A stretch of 64,000 nt of DNA. Origin: Prorocentrum cordatum (Eukaryota; Sar; Dinophyceae; Prorocentrales; Prorocentraceae). A program made the translations under genes and the position numbers. The stretch lies in assembly GCA_963575745.1 (NCBI GenBank), contig CAUYUJ010012213.1:135001-199000 (forward strand). Direction: 5' to 3'. The notes beneath the pieces were generated by a model, which worked only from the letters and a program-made list of their open reading frames with translations, was not told the origin of the DNA and did no database searches. This document shows positions 1 through 11,091 of this stretch, piece after piece (the stretch's first letter is position 1; each line of letters opens with the position of its first letter).

Positions 1-144
1 ACAGGATTCGCCGTCGGCGCCGCCGCGGACTGAGTCCATCCGAGACAGGAGGCCGCCAGCTTCGCCGAGCGGCCGCTGCTGGCTTTCGACAGCGTGTGCT
101 GCTGGGCGCTGTGCCCGTTCTGTCCGTACCCGTTCCGGGCGTCC
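1..144 (+). mobile_element. Right part of a 205-bp TIR element (family M1), cut by window edge
   Basis: This stretch aligns with the inner and right part of the 205-bp element at 13804-14008. Shared landmarks are a GCCGCCGCGG block, a GGCCGCTGCTGG block, a GTTG/GCTG-GGCG block and the terminal GGGCGTCC. The left terminus lies outside the window. It is a non-coding dispersed repeat; the short reading frames crossing it are incidental. Confidence 0.6.
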
Positions 145-1349
145 AAGTCGGTGCTGCGAGGGTGCGCGGCGGGCCCGCCAGCGTGTCGAGCAGGGTCGTG
201 CGCGGGCGCGTGCGTCGCTGTCTTGGTCTCGGCCTCCCGCAGGGCGCGGAGGCGGTGCCTCGGCCCCTCCCCCCGGAGGTGCGGCTTGGTGCTTGAGCCA
301 GAAGCGGCTGGCGGGCGATGGTGGTGGTGGTGGTGGTGGTGGCGGTGTCTGTTTGGTGAGCCGAAAGCGGCTGCGCATAGCGTGGCAGTGCTGGCGAAGC
401 ATTCGCCGCTAGCGAGTCATTCCCATGACCCTTCGTCCTCTGCGAGAGGAGGCCCAATTGAGCTGTATGAGCGACGGAGAGAAGGGGAGGATGAGAAGGG
501 GTGGAGGCGGGCGGCATGTGGGAGGAGGGGTGGGGGAGGACGGATGAGGAGGCGGAGGATTCATTGCAACATACCCCAAACATCAGTGCGAATCGAATTC
601 CCATGGTATCCCGACATATGGATGAAGGAAGGCGGCGGGGGTGATTCTTCTTCGCCGAATCGGTTGCGGGTTTGCGCAACTTCATGTTCCATACCTTCAC
701 ACGCCCTTCGCGGGGTGATTATGGCTTTCCGTGTACGCGTCGCCTGACTTCTGTTTGCCAGTCTAAATTCGATTGCCAGCCGCGCAGGACCAGTCCAGAT
801 ACATATTGTACATTAACGAGTGATTGTGTTTCTTGATTGCTGGTCCACTATATGAACCAACACGTTGCGTCAAGCGATTCCAAGTTGTATGCAGATCTCG
901 ATTCGCACAGACCGACCATCTTTTGAAGCTGCAAGCAGCTGTGCAGTGAGGGTTCCCCATCCCTCCCCCCTCGTCTTCCCTGCCCCCCCCTCTCGCACTG
1001 CATGTGCCTGGACACGCCAGAGTCTGGAGGCCACGGCCTCACGCGTTAGTCGTTCGTTCGTCTGTTCTTCCTTCCCCCCCAGCAGGGCTCCTCTGGCCGC
1101 CTCTCCTGCTTCGCAGGTGAAAGGATGCAGAGATTGTCTCCACTTTCGCGGCTGAAGACAGCAGGGCCGTCTTCACCGACACTGGCGCGCACTCTGCCTG
1201 CACAAGGCCGCGCGTCAGCGCCCTCGCTTCCGATGTGGCCTGCCGCACCGGCGGCCCTCCTCGGCCGCTGCGTAAGGTTGCTACATGACATCTCGCGTAA
1301 GGCCCCTTTCTTTTCTGTGGCTCACCTGCCCGATGATCCCTATGCTCGG
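145..1349. other. No gene seen
   Basis: GC-rich sequence with a short GGT run at about 319-352 and pyrimidine-rich patches near 960-1080. No reading frame here has a recognisable domain or plausible amino-acid composition on either strand. It probably belongs to intergenic or intronic space. Confidence 0.5.
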
Positions 1350-1499
1350 GAGCGAAAGAAGGACGTACATGTACGCGAATCCACGCTGGTTGCGAGGGTA
1401 CGCATTGCGCACATGTGCGCATAACGCGGCCTGTCTCGCGGATCGAGGGGCCGTGTTCATGTACATGGCTGGGCGCGTACGTCCTTTGTGGGCTCCCTA
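1350..1499 (+). mobile_element. 150-bp TIR element (family M2), solitary copy
   Basis: Same length and order of blocks as the copy at 54781-54930: it begins GAGCGAAAGAAGGACGTAC and ends GTACGTCCTTTGTGGGCTC-CCTA, so the two ends form an imperfect inverted repeat of about 20 bp centred on GGACGTAC. The flanking bases (TATGCTCGG and TATACGGCC) give no clear target duplication, which fits an older copy. It is non-autonomous and has no coding capacity. Confidence 0.7.
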
Positions 1500-1639
1500 T
1501 ATACGGCCCTCAGTGAGCGTCGTCGCAGCGCGTGCGGCTTTCGGAGGCTTCGACCACAAAGGCATCCCCTTTTGTGCCCTTCCGTCCACCTTCTCTATCG
1601 AGCTGCTTGCGGCGGCCGTCTTGTGCCGTCCTCTCGGCT

Positions 1640-1830
1640 GCGGGGGGGGGTCTCGTGGGGCTGTCTTGGGGGCCTCTTGGGGCCTTCTGGTGCTATGCTT
1701 TGGGGCTCTCGTGGACTGTCCTGGGCCCCTCCTGGGCGCTGCATTATGGCGCACTTCGCGGGACAGTTTTGATTAATCTTCGTTTTGCGCATCTTATGGC
1801 CCTCATTGGGCTCGTTTGACCTCCCCGTGG
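1640..1830 (+). repeat. TCTTGGGG-type minisatellite patch
   Basis: An irregular decamer-like motif (TCTTGGGGCC, GGGGCTCTCG, GGCCTTCTGG) recurs here. The same motif fills 6390-6600, 9190-9270, 9690-10290, 29880-30380, 41430-41600 and 50860-51170, so it is a window-wide dispersed motif and not a local one. Confidence 0.6.
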
Positions 1831-1984
1831 CTCCTCAGTGGCCCTCCTGGAGCCAGCGTGAGCCGAGAGGACTGGGGCATGCAATCTATGCAAAACCTGA
1901 GGATGACCCCAGGTATTGGGAATGTTTCCGCGCAGGAGAGAGAACCTCCCCCCCTCCCCTCTCTTCTGCCTACGCTCGTCATTG

Positions 1985-2120
1985 TCACTCTCTCCCTCCC
2001 TCCCCCGTCTCTCTAAGTAGTATATATATATATATATACATCTCTCTCTATTCCTCTCTCTCTCTCTTTCTCTCCCTTGTAATCCTCTCAATCCCTCTCC
2101 CTCTCTCACATAATCTCTCA
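1985..2120 (+). repeat. TA and CT microsatellites
   Basis: A run of TA dinucleotides lies at about 2020-2039 and is flanked by CTCTCT/CCCTCTC tracts. No coding evidence. Confidence 0.9.
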
Positions 2121-2305
2121 CACACCGTCGCAATATCACCCCCAACCCTCAGGGGAGGCGGTGCTCACTTCTTTCGGGACCTCCCGAGCGAAGTGACCAC
2201 CCCCCCTTAGAAGTCGTGGGGTGGTGGGGTGGCGTTCGCATGTGGCCTTCTAGCAAGGGCTCAGTTGAACTAGGTGAACAAACAGTTACATAAACATAAG
2301 AACTC

Positions 2306-2434
2306 GGAGGTCCGCGCGGATTTCTCGGATCGGCGCTGGACTCCCCTCCCTGGCGCGCGGAGCGCGCCCGGGGCGGCCCCCGAGGCGCCGCCTGGGGGCC
2401 CCGGCGCCGATCCGAGAAATCCGCGCGGACCTCC
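2306..2434. repeat. GC-rich foldback with perfect 31-bp arms
   Basis: The left arm (2306-2336) and right arm (2404-2434) are exact reverse complements over 31 bp; both contain GATTTCTCGGATCGGCGC or its complement. The loop is palindrome-rich (GGCGCGC, GGGGGCCCC). Relatives with decayed arms occur at 32614-32741 and 51496-51616, so this is a dispersed hairpin family. Confidence 0.85.
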
Positions 2435-2590
2435 CAGGTTTTATGTTTATGCCACTTTTTGTTCCCTTATGAACGATGATATTTTATGCTTATGTCTATG
2501 CCACTTTTTGTTCCCCTATGCCGTGTTCCCCTATGTTTTATGCCACTTTAATGTTTATGCCACTTTTTATGTTTATGCCCACGTTTTTGT
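2435..2590 (+). repeat. AT-rich tandem repeat (TTTATGCCACTTTTTGTTCC)
   Basis: About six irregular copies of a 20-30 bp unit containing TTTATGCCACTTT occur directly downstream of the foldback. The composition is markedly AT-rich against the GC-rich background. Confidence 0.8.
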
Positions 2591-2719
2591 TTCCTAGATC
2601 CGAGTCGTTCCTCATCGATGTCGCCTCGCTCCCCCCCCGGCCTTCCCCTCGGTCCTTCTGCGCCTGCCGCCCCCCGCTCTCTTGCTCCCGCTGCCGCCCG
2701 CTACCCTCTCGTCCCCCTG

Positions 2720-3240
2720 CCTCGTCCTCCAGCCTCGTGCTCCTCCTCCTGCTCCTCCTCCTGCTCCCCCTCCTTCTCCTCCTCTCCTCCTCCCTCCTCC
2801 TCCTCCTACTCCTCTCCTCCTCCTCCCCCCTCCCCCTCCTCCCCCTCCTCCTCCTCCTCCTCCTCCTCCTCCTCCTCCTCCTCCTCCTCCTCTTCTAGTG
2901 TGCACAGCTCCGCTTCTCCTGATTGCGCACGAAACGATGGTATCCCTTCGGGGCTTCCAGGCTCGTCCGTGCCCCCGTCGCGGGGGTGGAGCTAGAATCA
3001 GAGCAGTGCGAGAGGCCGGGTGGGATGCATAGGATGCCAGACGTGGCGCAAGCGCATCTGGCTCGTCCTGCCCCCTCTTCTCCTTCCCCCCCTCCTCCTT
3101 CTCCATCCTTCCTCCATCCTCCATCCTCCATCCTCCATCCTCCATCCTCCTCCTCCCTCCTCCTCCTCTACTGCTGCTCCTCCTCCTCCTCCTCCTCCTC
3201 CTCCTCCTCCTCCTCCCTCTCCTCCTCCTCCTTCCCCTGC
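2720..3240 (+). repeat. TCC microsatellite tracts
   Basis: Two TCC-rich tracts (about 2720-2900 and 3068-3240) are separated by about 170 bp of non-repetitive sequence. The second also contains several CCATCCT heptamers. The poly-Leu, poly-Ser or poly-Pro reading frames across them are products of the repeat. Confidence 0.95.
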
Positions 3241-3820
3241 TAGACCGGCAGGTCGGGACGACTCGGCGCCATCGCAGTTAGCGAAATGCATGGACTGCGA
3301 TTCTGCGCAGGTACCGGACCTCACTCGTGCGCGCCCAGCGTCCACCCACACCAAAAAAGAGCATCCATCCACAACAGGCTCAGGCGGGGACGCATCGACT
3401 CCCAGTCGCCTATTCATCGCCGAGATGGGGCTCGATAGCCCACCCCGCCCAGGACTGCGCGGCTTCGCGATCGGTGGCTTGCCGCCGACCCTATGGGCGT
3501 CGCGTCGCCGACTACGGCTCGATGTCTCCCCCCCGCCGTGCGCTTGTCTTCTCCTCCCGAACGCTGCCCCCCTAGCATCGACGGCGGAACATACCGGCGT
3601 TGCATGAGCCCGGCCGCCCGCAGATCCACGCCGGCGCCGGGCCCCCTCCCCGCACCGCATGCCTGCTTGCTTGGCGCCGTCGTCGCCGCGTGCGCGCCGA
3701 GGGGGGGGGGTGGACGGTGCGACGGGGTCGACGTGCGAGGTTTGCGGGCGTGCTCCGTGGGGCCTCGGCGGCGCTCCCGCTTCGGGGCGCTTTCCAGCAG
3801 TTGCGCCAGGTCGGTGGGAG
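3241..3820. other. No gene seen
   Basis: GC-rich, apparently single-copy sequence. Long reading frames exist on both strands but are overlapping, Arg/Pro/Ala-rich and domain-free, as expected by chance at this composition. Confidence 0.5.
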
Positions 3821-4000
3821 CGGTCGAATGGGTTCGGGCCAAAGGGGTACGAAGGCCGACGCCATGTCTCATTCATTTTGAGGAGGGCTCGCTGTCGGTG
3901 TCGCCGCGCACGTTGTCCACATGAGACAGTTGCCCAGCAGCGGGCGCTGTCGGTTCTGGATTTGTTGTTGGGCGTTGTATTGTGCCCATTTTCTCGCGGA
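3821..4000 (+). mobile_element. Diverged copy of 205-bp TIR element (family M1)
   Basis: Recognisable M1 landmarks in order: GGGTTCGGGCC-AAAGGGGTACG at the left, a GAGACAG block, a GCCCAGCAGCGGGCGCTGT block, TTTGTTGTTGGGCGTTGTA, and a decayed right terminus. It is clearly older than the copies at 13804 and 54731. Confidence 0.5.
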
Positions 4001-4373
4001 GTGGCTCGGTTTCGTTTTCGGGTCTCTGAGTTCGGCCTCGGGGCCGTCCTCACCCGTGCGGGCGGACCCGCTGCTGGGCGCTCGCCCGCTGCCACCGGCC
4101 CTCGTCGCCGCTGCTTCGGATCGCACAGTGCCGATTGCAGGCTGGCTTGCACCCTCGCCCCCGCGCTGTCGCGCCTCCCCCGAGAACAAAACGTCCAACG
4201 TCGGGAGCGCTCTGGGGGCGCCGGAGGCGCCCCGAGGCCGAGGGGCCGCCCGAGCGCCCGAGGCACGGCCCGGGGGCCACGGTGGAGGGGAATTCCTCTG
4301 CGCGGGCGGGAGCGGTGCCGTCCGCGGGCGTCCGACGTGTCTGTCGACGTGCAGCCCAAACTGGTGCCATCGA

Positions 4374-4542
4374 TGGTGGGTTTGTTTTCCACCACCACCA
4401 CCATGAGTAGGAGGGGGAGGGGGTCCTCCTCCTCCTCCTCCTCCTCCTCCTCCTCCTCCTCCTCTTCGTCGTTTTCCTCTTCATCCTCCACCTCCTCCCC
4501 CCCTCCAACTTATGGTGGTGGTGGTGGAAAACAGGCCCATCA
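4374..4542. mobile_element. Foldback element FB, copy 1, TSD ATCGA
   Basis: The left end reads TGGTGGGTTTGTTTTCCACC and the right end is the complement-type GGTGGAAAACAGGCCCATCA. Inside, a GGA/TCC tract provides the stem. The element is flanked on both sides by the same five bases, ATCGA (4369-4373 and 4543-4547), read as a target-site duplication. It has no coding capacity. Two more copies lie at 5241-5375 and 54196-54359, each with a different duplication. Confidence 0.8.
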
Positions 4543-4549
4543 ATCGAGT

Positions 4550-4800
4550 TGGTTTGGGGCACGGGGGGTCGTCGTCCCCTGCGGTCTTGTGCGGGCTGGG
4601 TTGGGACGTCCGGTGCGGTTCTCGTCGCTTCGGTGCGGGGGCCGCCCCGTGCCGGTTTGGTTCTGGTTAACCGGGTCGGTCCGGTGCCCCCCGGCTCGGT
4701 GTGGAACGACTTCGGTTCGATCCGCTTCGGTTTTTGATTTTCCTTGTTCGGGGCCGGCTCGGTCGGGTCTGGTCACGGTTCTCGGTTCTCGGTTCGGTCT
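4550..4800 (+). repeat. Irregular TCGGT/GGTTCGG-rich patch
   Basis: Simple G/T/C-rich sequence with many TCGGTTC, GGTTCTG and CGGTC words. No defined unit length and no coding evidence. Confidence 0.45.
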
Positions 4801-4869
4801 GTTTTTTCATACGATGGTGAGGACGGGCGGCTTTCCCATGGGTAATCTTGCATCCGTGCCTCTTTGGTC

Positions 4870-5120
4870 AAGCATTGGTGAAGCGTTCTGGCTCGCCCAT
4901 AGGCCCACCAAACACAATGTTCTAAGAACTGTTTGTGGTTCCTGCGAAATGTTCTTAGAACAGTTCTGGCCGAGATTGTCTTGTTGTGACACCTCGGGCT
5001 GATGTTCTAAGAACCCTGTTTTTCGTTCTTAGAACATATGTGGGTTCTGAGAACATGTCGTGGTAGGTGGTAGGCCTATAAGAATGCCAGGACGGTCGGT
5101 CCCTGCTCAGTTTGGTCCAT
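4870..5120 (+). repeat. Dispersed repeat with GTTCTTAGAAC palindromes
   Basis: It contains several partly overlapping TGTTCTAAGAAC/GTTCTTAGAAC palindromes and ends AAGAATGCCAGGACGGTCGG-TCCCTGCTC. The same order of blocks (GAAGCGT-CTGGCTCGC, GTTCTTAGAACA, GGTAGGC, GCCGGGACGGTCGGTCCCTG) is found at 55265-55480, so the two loci are homologous. Confidence 0.7.
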
Positions 5121-5240
5121 CCTGGGCCACTTCCGATGGCCCTCCGGCTCGAGAGAGCTTCGGCACGGGCGTCCAAGGGGCCGGCATCCTTGTCGCGCAT
5201 CCTTGCTATTAGTTTTGACTGACCCTTGCCACCGCTTCTC

Positions 5241-5375
5241 TGAGGGGCAACTCTTCCACCACCACTACCACATGTAGGACGGAGGAGAAGGAGGATGAGG
5301 AGGTCCTCCTCCTCCTCCTCCTCCTCCTGCTCCATCTCCTACCTATGGTAGTGGTGGTGGAAAGCGAGCCCATCA
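5241..5375. mobile_element. Foldback element FB, copy 2, TSD TTCTC
   Basis: It starts TGAGGGGC-AACTCTTCCACC and ends GGTGGAAAGCGAGCCCATCA, with a GGA arm joined to a TCC arm in the middle. The flanks are TTCTC on both sides (5236-5240 and 5376-5380). It is shorter than copies 1 and 3 because the stem tract is shorter. Confidence 0.8.
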
Positions 5376-5477
5376 TTCTCGCCTTTTACTTGGCATCGCT
5401 CGAGCGTGAGCCTTTTTCTCGTCGAGGCGGTCCTCCGAAAATCTCGGCCATCGAGGATCATTTTGGGTCATTCGGTG

Positions 5478-5690
5478 AAACAGAAATCAGTATCGTTTCA
5501 TCGACCCCTATCCCCACCCCCATCCCAATCCAGACCCCCACCATCTCACCCCCCTCCAGTTGGGGATACACCCCTCGAAACCCGAAGCAGATGGCCTCTA
5601 TCCCCATCTATGGGGGTAAATCGGCCAGTGGGGCCCACAGGCCATGCCCATGTGGATGGGGGTCGGCTAAACGATGCTCAGGCACGCACG
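5478..5690 (-). repeat. Dispersed repeat, reverse orientation of 34750-34960
   Basis: Reverse-complemented, this stretch matches 34750-34960: shared blocks are CCCACTGGCCGAT, CCCC-TAGATGGGGATA, GGTTTCGAGGGGTGT and the terminal ATAAACGATATTGA/GATGAAACGATACTGA. It is a non-coding interspersed repeat present in opposite orientations. Confidence 0.65.
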
Positions 5691-6127
5691 AGACAGAACA
5701 CTGCACGGGGGATGGGCGTCCGAGCGATGGCTAGTTCAAGATCGGTGCAGGGCGGGAGTTGTGGCGTCGAGAGGCTGGTGAGGTACAAGGGGGCAGGGGG
5801 CCGGACCAGGCCAGATGCTTTTCTTCGTGCTGTCAGCGCTCTTTTTACATGTTCGGGCGGGTTGGCCTACAGGGTTCTGCTTGCGATCCACTACACGGTT
5901 CTCGTTCGTATCGCGTTTCATTCACGGGCACATGTGGTTCATGTCTGAGGGTCACATTCGATTCACGTGTGTTTTCATCTGATGCCGAAATGGTCTGCGA
6001 CCGAGTTACGTTTGTTTGATTTGTGATTGTGGTACGGGTCAGTTTGACGAGTGGGACGGCTCGCAGTTGTCCAACGTGTGACTCAGATTTAACTGTCTAC
6101 CGGGAATGGATTCTAGACGCTTCGCGT

Positions 6128-8499
6128 AACTCCACCAGCCAATGCAGCAACGATGCCCAGAGGAGTTGGATGTGGAGGAGCATGCAGTGGAATAAAGGGC
6201 TGGGTAAGACGTAATACCCCAAGAGGGTCAGGATCGAGGAATCATCTGAGGAGGAGGAGGAGGGAGAAGGGGAGGGGGAGGAAAAGGCGGATGAGGAAAA
6301 GGTGGAGGAGATGGAGGGGGAGCAGAAAGGCCACAGACCTCTTGGATGCTTCTCGAAGTCTCCATTCGGATGTCTCTTGGCAGCTTCTTTTAAGCCCCTT
6401 GGGGCGTCTTGGGGGCCTCTGGCGGTCCCAGGGGCTTCTTGAAGCGTCTTCGGTGCCTCGGGGGAGCCTCATGAGGCCTCGCGGGGGTCTCGTGGGAGCC
6501 TCTTGGGGACCTCTTGGAGACCTCTTGAGGCCTCCTGGACGCCTCTTTGGGCGCTCTTAGGAGCCTTGCTGGCCATCTTGGGGCCGTCTTGGAGGTGATC
6601 GACCAAAGAAGGATGCCTTCCAATTAGGTCCCCCCCCATAGGAGGCCAAGCTTGGCCCCAAACCCTAGTAAACCATTGTTTTGGTCTTCTCTCCGATGCC
6701 ATCTTGGACCCTTCAAAGACCCGCGAACTTCCCCTCCAGACCCAGGGGGAGGGGGTAGTAGGGAGAGGGGTCAAGCTATCCATTCGCCCGCAAGTCGTCT
6801 AGCTCACTCGCACCCGCCCTCCCAACACATAAGTAACACCCGAGCCTGAGCATGTTCGGCGGTCGTCTTGCGATGGGTAGCTACTGGGAACCAAAGCCGA
6901 CCCCAGGTGTGCGACGCTTGGACGAGGTGCGCCACGCGTGCCAGGGGCGCCACTCGCGCCAGGAGCCCCTGAGGCCCGAGCGTGCCAGGCACTCCTGGTG
7001 CGCCAGATGCGCCACGTGCTCCGAGTGAGCCAGGTGTGCTGCACTCCAGCCGCGCCAGGTGCGCCGCGTTCGGGGCACGTGCAGAGTGCGTCGGGTGCGC
7101 CTGCGCACGTGACAGCACACATCGTGAAACATGTCGGCCCCCGCCATCCTTGTCGAAAACCAATGCCCGTCATTGTGTCTGGTGGACCTGCGCACAGCAG
7201 GTCACGCGACACCACCCCCGCCGTCCCTGTCAAAAACCACTTGACAGTGATCGCGGGATGGCCGCGCATGATCCAGATTTAGCCGCGAGGTGCATGTCGT
7301 AGTGTTGTTCGTCAGGAGTAGTAGCCCTGCGCACAGCAGGGAATATGCTGACTCCCCCGCCGTCCCTGTCAAAAACAATACAACGTGCTCGCTGCCCTCA
7401 CGATCATGATTCAAGACGTTGCCCCAAAGTGTACCTTGTATGTTTTTTTTGAAAGGGATGGTGGAAGGGGGCGCCTCGGGTTGGCCGCGGATGCCCCACA
7501 TGAGGAGGCAGAGTTCGTTTTGTATTTTTTTGATAGGGATGGTGCGGGGGTTGCCCGCATGGTGTTGGCATGGTTCCGGGTTGGCCGCCCGCCAGGTGGG
7601 TGAGGGAGTGTATATTGATAGGGATCAGTGATCAGGCTACCCACCCGCCCACAAGCCGTCTAGCTTACTCCCACCCGCTCTCCCAACACAGAAGTATCAC
7701 AGGAGCCTGAGCATGTTCAGCGGTCTTCTTTGGATGGACAGCCGACCCTATGTGCGCGACGCTGGGGCCCGAGCGTGCCAGGCACTCCTGGTTCACCAGA
7801 TGCGCCACGTGTTCCACATGCACCAGGTGTGCTGCGCCAGGTGCGCCGCGTTCGGGACACGTGCAGAGTGTGTCAGGTGCGCCTGCGCACGTGGCAGCAC
7901 ACATCGGGAACCATGTCGGCCCCCACCATCCTTGTCGAAAGCCAATGCCCATCATTGTGTCTGGTGGACCTGCGCACAGCAGGCCATACGCCTCCACCCC
8001 CGCAGTCCTGTCAAAAACCACTTGACAGTAATCGCGAGGTTGCCGCGCATGATCCAGATTTAGCCGCTAGGTGCATGTCGTAGTGTTGCTCGTCAGAAAT
8101 AGTAGCTCTGCGCACAGCAGTGTATATGCTGACACCCCTGCCGCCCCTGTCAAAAACAGTACAAAGTGCTCGCGGGCCTCACGAAGAGGACTCCAGAGTT
8201 TGCCCCGAAGTGTACTTTGTATTGTTTTTTTGGAAAGGGATGGTGGAGGGGGGCGCATCGCGTTGACCGCGGATGCCCAACATGTGGAGGCATAGTCCGT
8301 TTTGTATGTTTTTTTGATAGGGATGGTGGGGGGGTTGCCCGCATGGGGTTGGCATGGTTCCGGGTTGACCGCCGGCAGGGTGGGTGATGGGGGTGTATAT
8401 TAAGAGGGAACAGTGGTAAACCTCTCCCAGAAGGGGAAGCAGGGTGGTTGGAAGAGGAACCGCCCTAAACCACTCACGCCCCAGATGGCTTGTGGGATT
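6128..8499 (+). mobile_element. TIR element T3, copy A (2.4 kb, with internal duplication)
   Basis: The left end (AACTCCACCAGCCAATGCAG) and right end (GGCTTGTGGGATT) are decayed versions of the inverted termini AATCCCCACCAGCCC / GGGCTGGTGGGATT seen intact in copy C (50772-51429). Next to the left end is the shared block AACGATGCCCAGAGGA, then a TCTTGGGG minisatellite, then a conserved block about 6635-6770 homologous to 51190-51340, and near the right end a block (8411-8490) homologous to 51345-51425. A 1.6-kb tandem duplication sits between those last two blocks. No transposase reading frame is visible. Confidence 0.65.
6780..8410 (+). repeat. Two-copy tandem duplication, unit about 0.8 kb
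   Basis: Unit 1 (about 6780-7626) and unit 2 (about 7627-8400) share order and sequence: ...GTCTAGCT-ACTC-CACCCGC, CCTGAGCATGTTC, CGTGCCAGGCACTCCTGGT, AACCAATGCCC, ATGATCCAGATTTAGCCGC, and a TTTTTTTGA-AGGGATGGTG end. Each unit also contains both orientations of a TTTTTGACAGGGACGG-like word. The arrangement is specific to T3 copy A; copies B and C lack it. Confidence 0.8.
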
Positions 8500-9370
8500 G
8501 CAATTTTGAGTGTTGGATCCAAACCAGGTTCGTGATTTGCCCACGACCTGTCCATATGCGATTTATCATATATCACTGTTTGCAGCACGCCATCCTCAGC
8601 TGACGTACGTTCGGTTCACACTAGGTTTCGCATTCGACCAGTAACTTCTTCACGAGCGTTCGATATTGCCCGCCCCCACACCTGTTTCGCAGTCGGTGCG
8701 AAACGGACGGCCTGATCTCTTCTCACACGTGATCGCATCTGATTAGCAGTTGCTTGTCGCTTGATGATCTAGCAATTTGAGCCTGCCTCGTCACAGTATC
8801 GAAACAGGTGCCATGTACAGCCACCTGTTGACCATTGGGAAGCCATCGGGACACAAACCACCAGGACACCATCAGGCATCAGCAAAAAGGCGGACACCGT
8901 CGGCACACCAGCCACGCACGATGACGTCACCGTCGGTGCACCATCGCGCAACCGTCACGCAGTAGGCACACCGGGTAAGCAACTGGCCTGCCATTTGGTG
9001 CCGCACCAGAGTTTCTTATCTTCCGACGGGGTGGCAGAGCTCCGTGGCACCTTGCGAAGGTCAGAGTCGACGAATGGTACCCCCATAGATTTCTTCAGCA
9101 ATATGTCTTGTCGTGCTCGTCATGATTTCTTGGCTACGCCACACCACCGACCCCTTGGGGAACTGGCGGTTGTCGTGTGTTGCTCCTGATGGCCCCTTGC
9201 GCGGCTTTTGGGGGCTTCTTGGAGCTCTTTTGGGGCCCCATAGGGGGCCTCTTGGGGGCCTTCTCGGGCTCCGTTGGGCTGACCTTCTCAGTATTCGCCG
9301 GGCACGCATGGGGAAGCTGGCGTCGGGAGCCTTGAGACGGGGGTCAGTGCAGACGGGGGTCAGCCAGGGC
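8500..9370. other. No gene seen; scattered CATCGGGACACC-like words
   Basis: Near-single-copy sequence with fewer long chance frames than its neighbours. Words such as GGGACACAAACCACC, CACCGTCGGCACACC and CACCGTCGGTGCACC at 8845-8975 recur as CATCGGGGCACC-like words at about 10605-10760, suggesting a weak degenerate repeat shared by the two places. A TCTTGGGG patch lies at 9190-9270. Confidence 0.45.
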
Positions 9371-9374
9371 GCCG

Positions 9375-9565
9375 GATCCTGCAGGATCCTGCGAAGACCC
9401 CCTCTGGCTGACCCGGGTCAGCGAGCCGCTCGTGGCCGCGAGGCGGCCGCGCCTATTGGCTGACCCGGGTTTGCGAAGCCCTGCGTTGCAGTTTTTTTTT
9501 TCCTGCACTGCAGTTTTTGGTTTCCTGCTGACCCGGGTCTGGATTGACCCGGGTCAGAAGATCCC
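9375..9565. repeat. Cluster of CTGACCCGGGTCAG palindromes
   Basis: The 14-bp perfect palindrome CTGACCCGGGTCAG or close variants occur at about 9409, 9461, 9528 and 9544. A GGATCCTGCAGGATCC palindrome lies at about 9376-9391. The spacing is irregular. Confidence 0.8.
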
Positions 9566-9689
9566 CGATGGCGAGAAACCACGTATACAGACGGCGTGCA
9601 TCTGTCAAAACACCCGACGAATGATTATCGACTGGCCTTCGGCACATCCCGCTCTGTGCCTGGGTTGCGGGTCTGAGGCCACTCGGATG

Positions 9690-10290
9690 GCTGATGGTGT
9701 CTCGTGGGAGGCGTCTCGGGGGCGTCTTGCAGGCAGTTTTTGAACCTCGTGGGGGCCTTCTGGGGGTCTCTTGGGAGCTTCTTGCGGCTCTCTTGGGGCT
9801 CCCTGGGGGCCTGTTGGGGGCTTCTTGCGGCAGCCCAGTGGCGCTTTTGGGTGGTTGACTCGAGGTGTCCGTCCCGGCTCTCGCTCTGGGCCCCCTCTTG
9901 GGGCTGTCCTGGAGCCGGGGACCTTCCTGGGCCGTCTTAGGGGGCTTCTTGGGCCGTCTTAGGGCCCTCTTGGGCCGCCTTGGAGCCTTCTTGGGGGCCT
10001 CTTGGCCCGTCTTGAGGCGAACTTGAAGGCCTCCTGGGCCGTCTGGGACGATGTGAACGCCAAAGAGGCGAACGTGCTAAAATTCACGTTTTCCACAGGG
10101 CCTGGGACGATGTTTGCTTCTGGAGGCCCTCTTGGAACGCCTCTTGTGGGCTTCTTGGGGCGTCTTGGGGGCCTCTTTGGGCCGTCTGGAGGCCAGCGTG
10201 GGCGTTTTGGATCGATCTTTCAGTGACTCGTGGCTCTCGCTGACCGCCCCGAGGGCCTCTTGGGGCCTTCTTGGTCTGTTTTTGGGCCCT
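9690..10290 (+). repeat. Long TCTTGGGG/GGGCC minisatellite region
   Basis: About 600 bp dominated by words such as TCTTGGGGGC, GGGCCGTCTTAGG and CTTGGGGCTC, interrupted at 10045-10110 by a short unrelated block. It is the largest patch of the motif also present inside the T3 elements. Confidence 0.7.
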
Positions 10291-11049
10291 GTGGCCCCCT
10301 GGATGCGTTCACCCGGATTCCAGGGGGCCGCTCCAAATCGACCAGACCGGGCTCCCGGGGGAGGGATTTGGGGAGGGGGAGCCATGTCACACGCCGACGA
10401 CCCCAAGGGGTCGGCGGATTCCGTCGGGGGTGGGCTTTTCTACCCGTTGTCGGAGCGCGTTTCGGAGGCGTGACAGCGAGGCTTGAGAGATAGCTGCGCA
10501 GTGTGTAGGGCTGATTTCTTCCATAGGGTTGCGGGATACTTTGTACGCTCGCACGTAAACAATGATCCAAGTGAAAGTGTCTTGTCGTATTCGCCTGCTG
10601 TACCCACCGGGACATCACACTATCGGGACGCGTTTGAACAGCATCAGGAAATTCTTTGCCGCCCATCGGGGATCCCTCGGAGCACCGCCGAGACGCCATC
10701 GGGGCACCGTACTACCAGTCGATCACTGCACACATACCGGACAGCTCGAGGACCATCAGCAGATGACACGTTCGGGACGCCTGAGAACTTTCGCAAGTGC
10801 TATCATCACACCAGGCGCGCGTGACAGCCCGTCACGGGAGACGGACGTATCCTCATCGTGGCCCGTGACAATTTAGATTCACCTTCTCAGCTTCGCACGC
10901 ACGACTTGCTATGTGCGACACGAGAGTAGGATTCCAGTTTCGGTCTCTCTCACGTCGGGGAGCCTCAGATCTGGATCGTGGCCACCATCCAAAAACGCTG
11001 CTTATCGCAGACAGAGGCAGTGGCAGGGCCAGAGATGGTGGCGAAGATG

Positions 11050-11056
11050 GACAGAA

Positions 11057-11091
<35 letters not shown>

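Noticed and set aside
94-747. 217-codon frame at window start
   Set aside because: Overlaps the M1 repeat and a GGT run, with Cys/Trp/Arg-rich, domain-free translation and no flanking splice or domain evidence.
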